Shown: piece by piece, positions 16,795-24,482 of the stretch
Layout: each line of letters begins with the position of its first letter
How positions within the stretch are numbered: the first letter of the stretch is position 1
DNA from: Bacteriovoracaceae bacterium
GTDB taxonomy: Bacteria > Bdellovibrionota > Bacteriovoracia > Bacteriovoracales > Bacteriovoracaceae
Assembly: GCA_023701435.1 (NCBI GenBank)
Contig: JAMPXB010000004.1
Span: 124,001 to 188,000 of the forward strand
Direction of reading: 5' to 3'
Length of the DNA: 64,000 nucleotides
Position numbers and translations under genes: made by a program
The notes under the pieces: model-generated
What the model was told of the DNA's origin: nothing
What the model saw: only the letters and a program-made list of their open reading frames with translations
The model's database searches: none

Positions 16795-18582
16795 ATGGAA
16801 AACTTCAAAAATAATTACAACATGGGGCTCATTGGAAACTGTAATTATTCCGCCTTGATCAACGATAAGGCGAGTGTGGTCTGGATGTGTTGGCCCCACT
16901 TTGACGATACTTCAGTTTTTGGTGCTTTACTTGATGATGTCGACGGGGGTGAATTTTCTATCATTCCCAAGAGTGAAACCACTCACTATGAACAGAGCTA
17001 TATCGAAAATACTAATGTGCTTCAAACAGATGTCACCTGTGGTGACAACATGTTTCGGATTACTGATTTTGCTCCTCGATTCGAACAGCACGAACGTTAC
17101 AATAAGCCTCTCATGCTGATGAGAAAAATTGAGCCACTGAGAGGAACACCACAAGTTCAGGTGATATGCTCACCTCGCGGAGATTATGGCCGGCGCAAAC
17201 CAACAATCCATTTTGGCAGCAATCATGTACACTATGACGACATCGGTGAACCTATAAGGTTGACCTCCAATATTCCCCTCACCTATATCTCCAAAGAAAA
17301 GTTTTTTGTTTTAGATGAAGTCAAATACCTTGTTCTGACTTGGGGAATGTCCTTTGATGAACCCATAAAAACGACAGTCGAGTCATACCTCTATCAGACC
17401 ATCACTTACTGGCAAAGATGGGCCAGCCAATGCTCTATCAGCCGACTTTATCAAAAACCAGTTTTGAGATCGGCCTTAACATTAAAGCTTCATCAATACG
17501 AAGATACGGGGGCCATTATTGCATCGACGACCACCAGTTTACCTGAAGCTCCTGGTTCTGGCCGTACCTGGGATTATCGCTATTGCTGGTTGCGTGATAC
17601 CTATTACACTTTAAATGCTCTCAATCGCATGAGCCGATTTGATGAAATGAAAAAGTTCGCCCAGTACATCATTAATGTTGCCGAGGAAGAAGTTGGCCGT
17701 TTTGCTCCTGTCTACACGATTTCCGGAGATCCTGTACCATCTGAATTGGTCGTAGGTCTAAAAGGTTACAGGGGGCATGGACCGGTTCGTATAGGAAATT
17801 CTGCTTCCCAACAAATCCAAAATGATGTTTACGGACAAGTATTATTGGCGCAATTTCCTCTCTTCGTTGATGAGAGATTCCCTGGAAAAATTGGGTCTTC
17901 TTCCTATGAACTTGTCCGTAAGACTTTGAACTACATCGATAAAAGGATGAATGAACCAGATGCCACTTTATGGGAATACAGAAATATGCAGGAGAGGCAT
18001 TGTTATACTTATCTTTTTCATTGGGCCGGAAGTAAGGCCGCCTCAAAAATCGCCGAGAAGCTCCAGGACAAAGAACTATATTATTATGCGATGAGGCTTT
18101 CGTCTCGGGCACGGAATTACATTGAATCCTGTTATGATCCTATATTAGAAACCTACCTTCCCTCACGAGGTAATAAATACGCCGATGCCAGTCTCCTTCA
18201 TCTTATCACCCTGGGCTTTCTCGCTCCGAAAAGTAAACGCGCGGAAAAACATTTAAGATATATTGGAAACTCACTGTTAACTCCCGGTGGGAATCTGTAT
18301 CGATATAACCGCCCAGATGATTTTGGGAGTCCAGAAGTCACATTTGCTGTTTGTACTTTTTGGTATGTTGAGGCACTGGCCTGTGCAGGATACATTGATG
18401 AAGCCTTTAGGATTTTTGAAAAGATGCTGGACCATGCTAACCATCTGGGTCTGTTCAGTGAGGACATCCATGAATTGACCAAAAGTCCTTGGGGGAATTT
18501 TCCTCAGACCTATACACATGTAGGACTAATCAATGCCGCATTTAAATTATCGCAAACGTTTGATTACCCTGAGTTTTTCTGA
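16795..18582 (+). CDS. GH15 glycoside hydrolase (glucoamylase/trehalase type)
   Basis: A 595-residue protein of the normal length for cytosolic bacterial GH15 enzymes. The N-terminal beta-sandwich opens with MGLIGNCNYSALINDKASVVWMCWP and shows YIENTNVLQTDV. The alpha/alpha barrel shows TTSLPEAPGSGRTWDYRYC, WLRDTYYTLNALNRM, GLKGYRGHGPVRIGNSASQ, NDVYGQVLL and the C-terminal LFSEDIHE followed by GNFPQTYTHVGLINAA; this last block carries the likely base Glu. There is no signal peptide, so it acts on internal alpha-glucans or trehalose. The exact substrate cannot be told from sequence. It starts 10 bases after the receiver gene. Confidence 0.93.
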   Translation: MENFKNNYNMGLIGNCNYSALINDKASVVWMCWPHFDDTSVFGALLDDVDGGEFSIIPKSETTHYEQSYIENTNVLQTDVTCGDNMFRITDFAPRFEQHERYNKPLMLMRKIEPLRGTPQVQVICSPRGDYGRRKPTIHFGSNHVHYDDIGEPIRLTSNIPLTYISKEKFFVLDEVKYLVLTWGMSFDEPIKTTVESYLYQTITYWQRWASQCSISRLYQKPVLRSALTLKLHQYEDTGAIIASTTTSLPEAPGSGRTWDYRYCWLRDTYYTLNALNRMSRFDEMKKFAQYIINVAEEEVGRFAPVYTISGDPVPSELVVGLKGYRGHGPVRIGNSASQQIQNDVYGQVLLAQFPLFVDERFPGKIGSSSYELVRKTLNYIDKRMNEPDATLWEYRNMQERHCYTYLFHWAGSKAASKIAEKLQDKELYYYAMRLSSRARNYIESCYDPILETYLPSRGNKYADASLLHLITLGFLAPKSKRAEKHLRYIGNSLLTPGGNLYRYNRPDDFGSPEVTFAVCTFWYVEALACAGYIDEAFRIFEKMLDHANHLGLFSEDIHELTKSPWGNFPQTYTHVGLINAAFKLSQTFDYPEFF

Positions 18583-18606
18583 GGCAATTTATAGAAGGAG
18601 TATCAT

Positions 18607-19740
18607 GTGGAATTAAAGACATTTTACTACATAAAAGAATCTGGATGGTCATCCTCATTTCCGGACTTAGATTCCGAACAGACTCTTGTCTTTGTATTTG
18701 GAGCCGAAGAATATTTAAGGGCCAATGAGAAAATTTCAGACCTCGTCCAGGTCTATCCCAAATCCCACTTTGTAGGGTGCTCAAGTGCAGGAGAAATATT
18801 TAACCAACATATTTTGGACGGCACTCTTACTGTTGCGACTATTCATTTTTCTAAAACGAACCTTAAAGTTGTATCAGCGCCGATTCTTTTTTCTAGAGAC
18901 TCTTTTGACGTTGGGAAAGACCTGGCTAAACGTTTATATCAGAGTGACTTAGTGGGTGTAATGATTTTTTCAGATGGTCTTCATGTAAACGGAACACAGC
19001 TCGTTCGTGGAATGAACACTTTTATCCCTAATAATATTTCTCTGACTGGAGGTTTGGCAGGAGACAGTTTTCGCTTCAAGGAAACATGGGTATTACAAAA
19101 TAGAAAACCTGCAACGAACTTCATCACAGCAGTCGGCTTTTATGGACAAAAGGTCCATATCGCTCATGGTTCGAAAGGTGGATGGGATATCTTTGGCCCA
19201 GAAAGAATAATTACCAGGTCTAAGGACAACATTCTCTATGAACTTGATGGCCAGCCGGCGCTAAAACTTTACAAAGAATATCTTGGAGAAAAGGCATCTG
19301 AACTTCCTGCCAGCGGACTCCTTTTCCCTTTGCAAATCCGTACCGGACGAAACGATGAGAAAAAAGTTGTTCGAACCATTCTGGCAGTTGATGAAGCAGA
19401 ACAATTCCTGACTTTTGCTGGTGATGTCCCGGAAGGATCTCTCGCCCAATTAATGAAGGCCAATTTTGACCGCCTTATTGAAGGGGCATCGGAAGCAGCC
19501 TCCAGTTTAAAGGATATTTTACCCCCCATGCTCGTTATCGCTATCAGTTGTATGGGAAGAAGGCTCGTTTTAGGAGAAAGGACAGAGGAAGAGACAGAGG
19601 CGATACTCGACATTTTACCGAAAGGCGCACAACAGATAGGATTTTATTCCTATGGAGAAATTTCCCCTTATAAAAAAGGAAATACATGTGACTTTCATAA
19701 TCAAACGATGACAATCACTGCAATCAGTGAAGATAGTTAG
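18607..19740 (+). CDS. FIST-domain sensor protein
   Basis: A 377-residue protein with FIST_N (LVFVFGAEEYLRANEKI, HFVGCSSAGEIF, GVMIFSDGLHVNG, LTGGLAGDSFRF) and FIST_C (VLAISCMGRR-like VIAISCMGRRLV, QIGFYSYGEISP). FIST proteins are ligand sensors; the best studied, NosP, binds haem and nitric oxide and controls a neighbouring histidine kinase. The kinase gene here follows after 7 bases. The start is GTG at 18607, six bases after AAGGAG; an ATG two bases upstream is out of frame and stops at once. A paralogous FIST-kinase pair lies at 34.5-37 kb. Confidence 0.92.
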   Translation: MELKTFYYIKESGWSSSFPDLDSEQTLVFVFGAEEYLRANEKISDLVQVYPKSHFVGCSSAGEIFNQHILDGTLTVATIHFSKTNLKVVSAPILFSRDSFDVGKDLAKRLYQSDLVGVMIFSDGLHVNGTQLVRGMNTFIPNNISLTGGLAGDSFRFKETWVLQNRKPATNFITAVGFYGQKVHIAHGSKGGWDIFGPERIITRSKDNILYELDGQPALKLYKEYLGEKASELPASGLLFPLQIRTGRNDEKKVVRTILAVDEAEQFLTFAGDVPEGSLAQLMKANFDRLIEGASEAASSLKDILPPMLVIAISCMGRRLVLGERTEEETEAILDILPKGAQQIGFYSYGEISPYKKGNTCDFHNQTMTITAISEDS

Positions 19741-19747
19741 GTGAAAC

Positions 19748-21022
19748 ATGTCAATTTCACAGCGCCTCCTAGAGAGACAATTAAAATCGGTGGGCCTTTC
19801 AAAGGAAAGCTTACCAACGAATCAGGCATCATGGGAGAGCTTCCTAGCTAAAATCAATAAGGCCTATGACGAGGCAGACCAGGACCGATATTTACTTGAA
19901 CGGTCTCTCTCCATTTCTTCCAGAGAAATGCAAGAGCGCTGGAACAAACTTCATTCCAGTGAGATGAGAAAAAATGCCATTATGATTTCCTCCATTGATT
20001 CTATCATTAGCTTTAACGAACAATCAAAGATCATAGAATTCAATCCAGCCGCAGAACAAACATTTGGGCTTTCACGAATAAAAGCATTGAATACGAATAT
20101 TCGAGATCTTATTGATATTAAAATCAATGAAAATATTTTCGGGGATCGAATTGAATACGAGGCAAAAAAAGCTTCTGGTGAAGCCATTCAAGTGGAGACT
20201 ATCCTGACTCCGATTATTCTTGAAGAAGAAGTTATTTATAGTCTTTTCATTCGCGATCTTACTGAACAAAAAAAGTCTCAAAAGTTGATTAATGATCAGC
20301 AGATTAAGCTCATCTCAAGTGAAAGACTAGCATCACTGGGACGCATGGCCAGCAGTATCGCCCATGAAATAAATAATCCTCTTTCAATTATGGTCCTGGC
20401 CTTGGGGCGCTTGAAGAAATTAATACAGAGACAAGTGCTCACTGACGAGATTCTGTTAAATGCCTTGAACGACATGGAAGACATGATTACAAGGATTACA
20501 AAGATAATTAATGGCCTCAAGACAGTTTCAAGGGATACAAAAGACTTCGTCAAAGAGCAAATCTCAATGAGATTAATATTAGAAGATGTTCTAAGCCTAT
20601 GTTTTGAAAGGTTCAAAAAAAGTAATATAGAACTGAGATGTGATTTAAAATCTAAAAAGTTCGATAAGTGTATAGCTTGTGATCGTGTCCAATTTTCCCA
20701 GGTCTTAATTAATCTACTCTCAAATGGTTTTGATGCTGTTAAGAATCTACGCGTAAAATGGGTTGAGATTGATATCGAAAAAGATGATAAATTTGACATC
20801 ATAAAAATCACCGACAGTGGTTCAGGAATCCCTCAAGCTATGCAGGATCAAATATTTGAACCTTTTTTTACTACCAAGGATATACGTAAAGGAACAGGAT
20901 TGGGCCTTTCTATTTCCAGGACCATCATGGAGAAACATGAGGGAAGTATAGAAATTGATCAACAATCAATAAACACCTGTTTTATTTTAAAACTTCCGCT
21001 AATTGATCAGGAGCGTGTATGA
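19748..21022 (+). CDS. PAS-domain histidine kinase, partner of FIST protein
   Basis: A 424-residue soluble kinase with no membrane segment. Parts seen: an N-terminal coiled coil (to about residue 75), one PAS domain (about 76-175; SIISFNEQSKIIEFNPAAEQTFG), the HisKA box with H206 in SSIAHEINNPLS, and an HATPase_c domain with N box (LLSNGFDAV), G1 (DSGSGIP) and the F and G2 boxes (PFFTTKDIRKGTGLGLSIS). It has no receiver, so it needs a separate one, probably that at 16416. The C terminus (NTCFILKLP) matches the kinase at 34547 (NTCFVLKLP), indicating paralogy. It overlaps the next gene by 4 bases. Confidence 0.94.
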   Translation: MSISQRLLERQLKSVGLSKESLPTNQASWESFLAKINKAYDEADQDRYLLERSLSISSREMQERWNKLHSSEMRKNAIMISSIDSIISFNEQSKIIEFNPAAEQTFGLSRIKALNTNIRDLIDIKINENIFGDRIEYEAKKASGEAIQVETILTPIILEEEVIYSLFIRDLTEQKKSQKLINDQQIKLISSERLASLGRMASSIAHEINNPLSIMVLALGRLKKLIQRQVLTDEILLNALNDMEDMITRITKIINGLKTVSRDTKDFVKEQISMRLILEDVLSLCFERFKKSNIELRCDLKSKKFDKCIACDRVQFSQVLINLLSNGFDAVKNLRVKWVEIDIEKDDKFDIIKITDSGSGIPQAMQDQIFEPFFTTKDIRKGTGLGLSISRTIMEKHEGSIEIDQQSINTCFILKLPLIDQERV

Positions 21023-21321
21023 AAGATTATAAAACAAAAATTTTTAAAATTATCATTTTCATGAGCATTCCTTTTAATTCTCTCGCCCAAGAAAAAGATT
21101 GTGGGACAGACTATGCATGTTTCTATGAGCAAAAAAATCGACTTATCGAGCAAGATCGGCAAAGACAAGAACAGGAACTAGAAGCCTACCGAAATCAGCA
21201 GCTTCAACTTCAGCAAGAGCAACTGGAACAAATGCAAATGCAAAACGAACTTCTTGAAGAACAACTTCAGGAAATCAATGACCGTCAAACGCCCTCGAAG
21301 AAAAACAGCAGGATGTGTTAG
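21019..21321 (+). CDS. small secreted Gln-rich coiled-coil protein, frameshifted
   Basis: The ATG overlaps the kinase stop codon. The product has a signal peptide (IFKIIIFMSIPFNSLAQ), a Cys pair (DCGTDYAC) and a Gln/Glu-rich coiled coil. As read, it ends at 100 residues in a non-matching tail (PSKKNSRMC). Moving to the -1 frame near 21290 gives LEEKQQDVLDEIERI and a further 25 residues, ending EQLEQEVAQ at a TAG at 21413. That is the same composition and leaves no gap before the converging mlaD gene. A one-base deletion, a sequencing error or, less likely, programmed slippage at AAAAAC would explain it. Function unknown; it is co-transcribed with the sensor pair. Confidence 0.65.
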   Translation: MKDYKTKIFKIIIFMSIPFNSLAQEKDCGTDYACFYEQKNRLIEQDRQRQEQELEAYRNQQLQLQQEQLEQMQMQNELLEEQLQEINDRQTPSKKNSRMC

Positions 21322-21413
21322 ATGAAATAGAACGAATTCCTAAAGATGCGCCAGTAAAGAGAAAAGCTTCCGATGAAAATGCAGAACAACTAGAGCAGGA
21401 GGTTGCACAGTAG

Positions 21414-22277
21414 TTACTTACTGGCAGGTGCTCTATTTTCTAACTTTTGTTTTTCTTTTTGGGCCATTTCTTTCTTCACTTCCTCAATATTGCTACGAAG
21501 TAAAAATGACTTCTGAAGCCCCTTTAAGGTAATAAGCGTCTCCGTCAGGAACTCAACGGTCTTTTCCGCTCCCTCCGGTTGAAGGGTACGCAGATCAGTC
21601 GTTATGATTGAAAGATTTTCAATGGTCTTGGCCATGTGTTTGGTCGCCACCGGCGCATGAGACGTGAGATGGGGAAGAATTTTTCTGACTTCATGTGAGG
21701 CAAAATTTAAATTATCCAGAGTTTCCTTTAATTTCTTATCATCGCCCACTTGCATGGCCAGGTTCCGACCTACCAGCATCGTTTCATCTAAATTATTTAA
21801 GATACTTTCAACTTTTGTCAGAGACGTTTTAAGTTTCTGACCACTGAGTAATTCTAATAGATCCACAGATTCATTGACGGGAATCACGTTTCCCTCGCCC
21901 AGGACTTTGCCATCAGGAGGCCCTTGAAGAAGAGTCAGAACTTTTTCCCCAATAACATAGGGACGAACAAATTCGACCTTGGAGCCTTCCGTAACCTGCT
22001 TACGATATTCATTTAAGACTGTAAAAGTGACTTTAATGCCGTGAAGATGATCCAGTTCAATCTTATCGATCTTACCTACCCTAAGCCCCGCCATAAAAAC
22101 CGAGCTTCCCGCTCTTAAGTTGGCCGCTGACGGAACATAGGTCGTATAATGAACTCTTTCCTCAAACCAGTTTTTTTTCACCGCCATCCCCACCCCGACA
22201 ACGAGTGAACCGATGACTGCAAAAGTAATAAATAAACCAACGGCACGTTCATAGGGATTAAATTTATATTTCTTCAA
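21414..22277 (-). CDS. mlaD: MlaD-family MCE-domain protein
   Basis: A 287-residue protein. One N-terminal membrane anchor (AVGLFITFAVIGSLVVGVG) precedes one MCE domain (about residues 40-120: SAANLRAGSSVFMAGLRVGKI, VRPYVIGEKVLTLLQG). A long alpha-helical tail of about 150 residues (ESILNNLDETMLVG ... KEMAQKEKQKLE) could span the periplasm. MCE proteins form hexameric rings or tubes that carry phospholipids between membranes. The tail is longer than in E. coli MlaD and resembles the helical extensions of Mce and PqiB types. The ATG overlaps the mlaF-like stop by 4 bases. Confidence 0.9.
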   Translation of the reverse strand: MKKYKFNPYERAVGLFITFAVIGSLVVGVGMAVKKNWFEERVHYTTYVPSAANLRAGSSVFMAGLRVGKIDKIELDHLHGIKVTFTVLNEYRKQVTEGSKVEFVRPYVIGEKVLTLLQGPPDGKVLGEGNVIPVNESVDLLELLSGQKLKTSLTKVESILNNLDETMLVGRNLAMQVGDDKKLKETLDNLNFASHEVRKILPHLTSHAPVATKHMAKTIENLSIITTDLRTLQPEGAEKTVEFLTETLITLKGLQKSFLLRSNIEEVKKEMAQKEKQKLENRAPASK

Positions 22278-22957
22278 TTTGCTAGTCCTGTTGCTGTAAC
22301 ATTAACAATCCTTCCAGGAAGTTGATTTATAAGACCAACGTCATCACTGGAAATAATCACATACTTAAGGGTATATCTGTCTTGATGTTCTTTAATTAAT
22401 TCCACCAAATTTGGAATATGCTCCATACTCATCCCTTGGGTGGGATTGTCTAAGATCACCACTTCTGGTTTTAAACTAAAAGCTCTCAGCACACAGGCGG
22501 CCTTGCGGGCACTGGATGAAATGAAGGCCGGTCGCAAATGTTTTTGGTTTTCAAGTTGAAACCTCTCCATCATTTGAACAATATAATCGAATCGTTCTGC
22601 CGGTTCCAAAAAATCATGGTAATCCAGCAGAAGCCGAAAATTTTCATAAAGACTCTGATTATTGATCAGTCCCCCCACATCGAATGAATGACCCATATTG
22701 AGCCTGAAGCGGTCAAACTCACTGAAGCTGAAATCATTCACACAAGTTCCGTTGATCAGATACTCTCCTTCTTGAGGTGAGAGAATCCCAAGCAGAAGCT
22801 TAAATAAAGTATTTTTTCCTGACCCCCGAGGACCCTGAATGTAGAGGATCTCTCCTGGGTTGAATTTGAAATTAACATCACTGAAGACTTTTTTTTCTGG
22901 ATCATAAAAAAAGCCCATTTTCTTTAATTCAATGCTTTCAATGTTTGAGCGCTTCAT
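22274..22957 (-). CDS. mlaF: MlaF-like ABC ATPase with degenerate catalytic motifs
   Basis: A 227-residue ABC domain placed between MCE and MlaE genes, as in Mla operons. The fold is clear, but every catalytic motif is altered. Walker A reads GPRGSGKNT, with N49 where Ser or Thr should bind magnesium. The Q-loop Gln is replaced (HSFDVGGL). The signature is ISSSAR rather than LSGG. Walker B ends VVILDNP, with N171 in place of the catalytic Glu. The switch His is missing (IISSDD). The reading frame is intact, so this is not simple decay. It may be a structural or regulatory subunit, or may bind ATP without hydrolysis. Both ends overlap neighbours by 4 bases. Confidence 0.88.
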   Translation of the reverse strand: MKRSNIESIELKKMGFFYDPEKKVFSDVNFKFNPGEILYIQGPRGSGKNTLFKLLLGILSPQEGEYLINGTCVNDFSFSEFDRFRLNMGHSFDVGGLINNQSLYENFRLLLDYHDFLEPAERFDYIVQMMERFQLENQKHLRPAFISSSARKAACVLRAFSLKPEVVILDNPTQGMSMEHIPNLVELIKEHQDRYTLKYVIISSDDVGLINQLPGRIVNVTATGLAN

Positions 22958-23754
22958 GCTAACGCCCTCGCAAAGATATAAATGGTTATGGAGAGATTGA
23001 AAGCGACTACCGCCATAATACTGTTCACCACCGCCCGGGTTGTGGCCATGGGAACCTCGTGAGGTGCCCCCCGCACATTCATACCTTGATAGGTGGCGAT
23101 GCTAAAAATAATAAAACCTGAAAGGGAGTTCTTAATGATGTTCAAGGAATAATCTTCAGGAGTAAGGGCCTGGGCCAATACTTCCAGGTAAAATGAAAAA
23201 GAAAGATCAATGACCAGGTTACCGACTAAGAATCCCCCAATAAGAGCAATGCAGTTAAAGTAAAAGGCTAGACAAACAAGGCTTATGACTCCACCCAAGA
23301 TCCTGGGTAGCACGACGAATCCCAACGGCTCAATGCTCATGGTTCGAAGGGCCTCTATTTCTTTGTTCACTTGCATGGAGCCTAGTTCGGTAGCAACGGC
23401 CGTACCTGAACGGGCGATCACAATTAAGGCCGTCAAAAGAGGTCCTAGTTCTCGAATCACTGTGACAACCAGAATATTGCCCATCATCTCTTGCGAGCCC
23501 AGAAGGGAAAGTTGGGCCGTGGATTGCAGAACAATAATGCTACCCGTGGCGATGGCAATGAAGGTTATTAATGGCAAGGCCTGAAAACCGGTAAAATAAA
23601 TCTGTGAGAGTAAGGTAAAGAAAATGGGCCTTAAATTTCGTGTGCCCAAGTTAAAGGCCGAGCGAAAGCTCAGATAAATAAAGACAAGCATGTCCCTGAA
23701 GGAGCGATAAATATCTAACGTGAATTTTCCGACTTGGTCGATCGATTGAAACAT
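22954..23754 (-). CDS. mlaE: MlaE-family permease
   Basis: A 266-residue protein with an N-terminal interface helix and five to six membrane segments. It has the MlaE blocks FTGFQALPLITFIAIATGSI, VTVIRELGPLLTALIVIARSG, ATELGSMQVNKEIEALRTM and the late NVRGAPHEVPMATTRAVV. This permease pairs with the MCE protein and an ATPase to move phospholipids across the inner membrane. It is the first gene of the three-gene operon; 66 bases separate it from the upstream CBS gene. It looks fully normal, in contrast to the ATPase beside it. Confidence 0.93.
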   Translation of the reverse strand: MFQSIDQVGKFTLDIYRSFRDMLVFIYLSFRSAFNLGTRNLRPIFFTLLSQIYFTGFQALPLITFIAIATGSIIVLQSTAQLSLLGSQEMMGNILVVTVIRELGPLLTALIVIARSGTAVATELGSMQVNKEIEALRTMSIEPLGFVVLPRILGGVISLVCLAFYFNCIALIGGFLVGNLVIDLSFSFYLEVLAQALTPEDYSLNIIKNSLSGFIIFSIATYQGMNVRGAPHEVPMATTRAVVNSIMAVVAFNLSITIYIFARALA

Positions 23755-23820
23755 ACCTGGGCTTTATCGGAATCCCAGGGAAAGCGCTAAAGAGTATTAA
23801 ACCTGACTAAAAAGATACAG

Positions 23821-24330
23821 CTACAATCTGAGTCGCCATTGGGCTTCTTTCATCATTGATTGTTCCTTATGTCCCCTCGCTGCCTCAGTATATTTCTCCA
23901 TTTCATCAATCAGGCCTTCCAGCGCCCGTAAAATATCCCGACGAGAAACAATACCAATCTGATTAAGATTTTCATCGATGACCGGAGCATGCCGTAAGTT
24001 ATTTTCACGGAATAACTTCTCCACCTCAAAGATATCCATTTCTGTACCAAGCCTGATGATGTCGCGATTCATGGCATCCTCTACTCTTATTGGCATACTG
24101 GGACTATGAAAGAAACTGCTCTCGGCCATTTCTCGCATTAAATCATCCTCACTGATAAAACCAATGACTTCGTTTGAGTTATCATCTGCGAGCACTGGAC
24201 CCGAGGAAATTCGATATTTATTAAAGGTTTTTAACACCTCTCCTAAATCCATATCAGGGGTGAATGAGATTACTCTCTTGGTCATAAAGTCCTTCACTTT
24301 TGGGAGATTGAAACTTTCAGAATTAATCAT
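23821..24330 (-). CDS. CBS-domain pair protein
   Basis: A 169-residue protein made of two CBS domains. The first runs from VKDFMTKRVISFTPDMDLGE to EVIGFISEDDLMREM; the second runs from VEDAMNRDIIRLGTEMDIFE to HAPVIDENLNQIGIVSRRDI. A short charged tail (YTEAARGHKEQSMMKEAQ) follows. Such free-standing pairs sense adenine nucleotides or c-di-AMP-like ligands. AAGGTG stands before the ATG. It could be co-transcribed with mlaE downstream. It is distinct in sequence from the CBS protein at 13841. Confidence 0.88.
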   Translation of the reverse strand: MINSESFNLPKVKDFMTKRVISFTPDMDLGEVLKTFNKYRISSGPVLADDNSNEVIGFISEDDLMREMAESSFFHSPSMPIRVEDAMNRDIIRLGTEMDIFEVEKLFRENNLRHAPVIDENLNQIGIVSRRDILRALEGLIDEMEKYTEAARGHKEQSMMKEAQWRLRL

Positions 24331-24482
24331 AAATTCACCTTAGTAAGTTCCATATTAAGAGGATGATCTATCTGAAAATAAAGAGAGTCATGACCCGTAA
24401 AGTTGTTTTCACTAAGCCTTGTGCCAAGACAGTGCTCCCTAATATTCATTAAACTTCACCAGGTCATTGAAGGAATTGTTTT

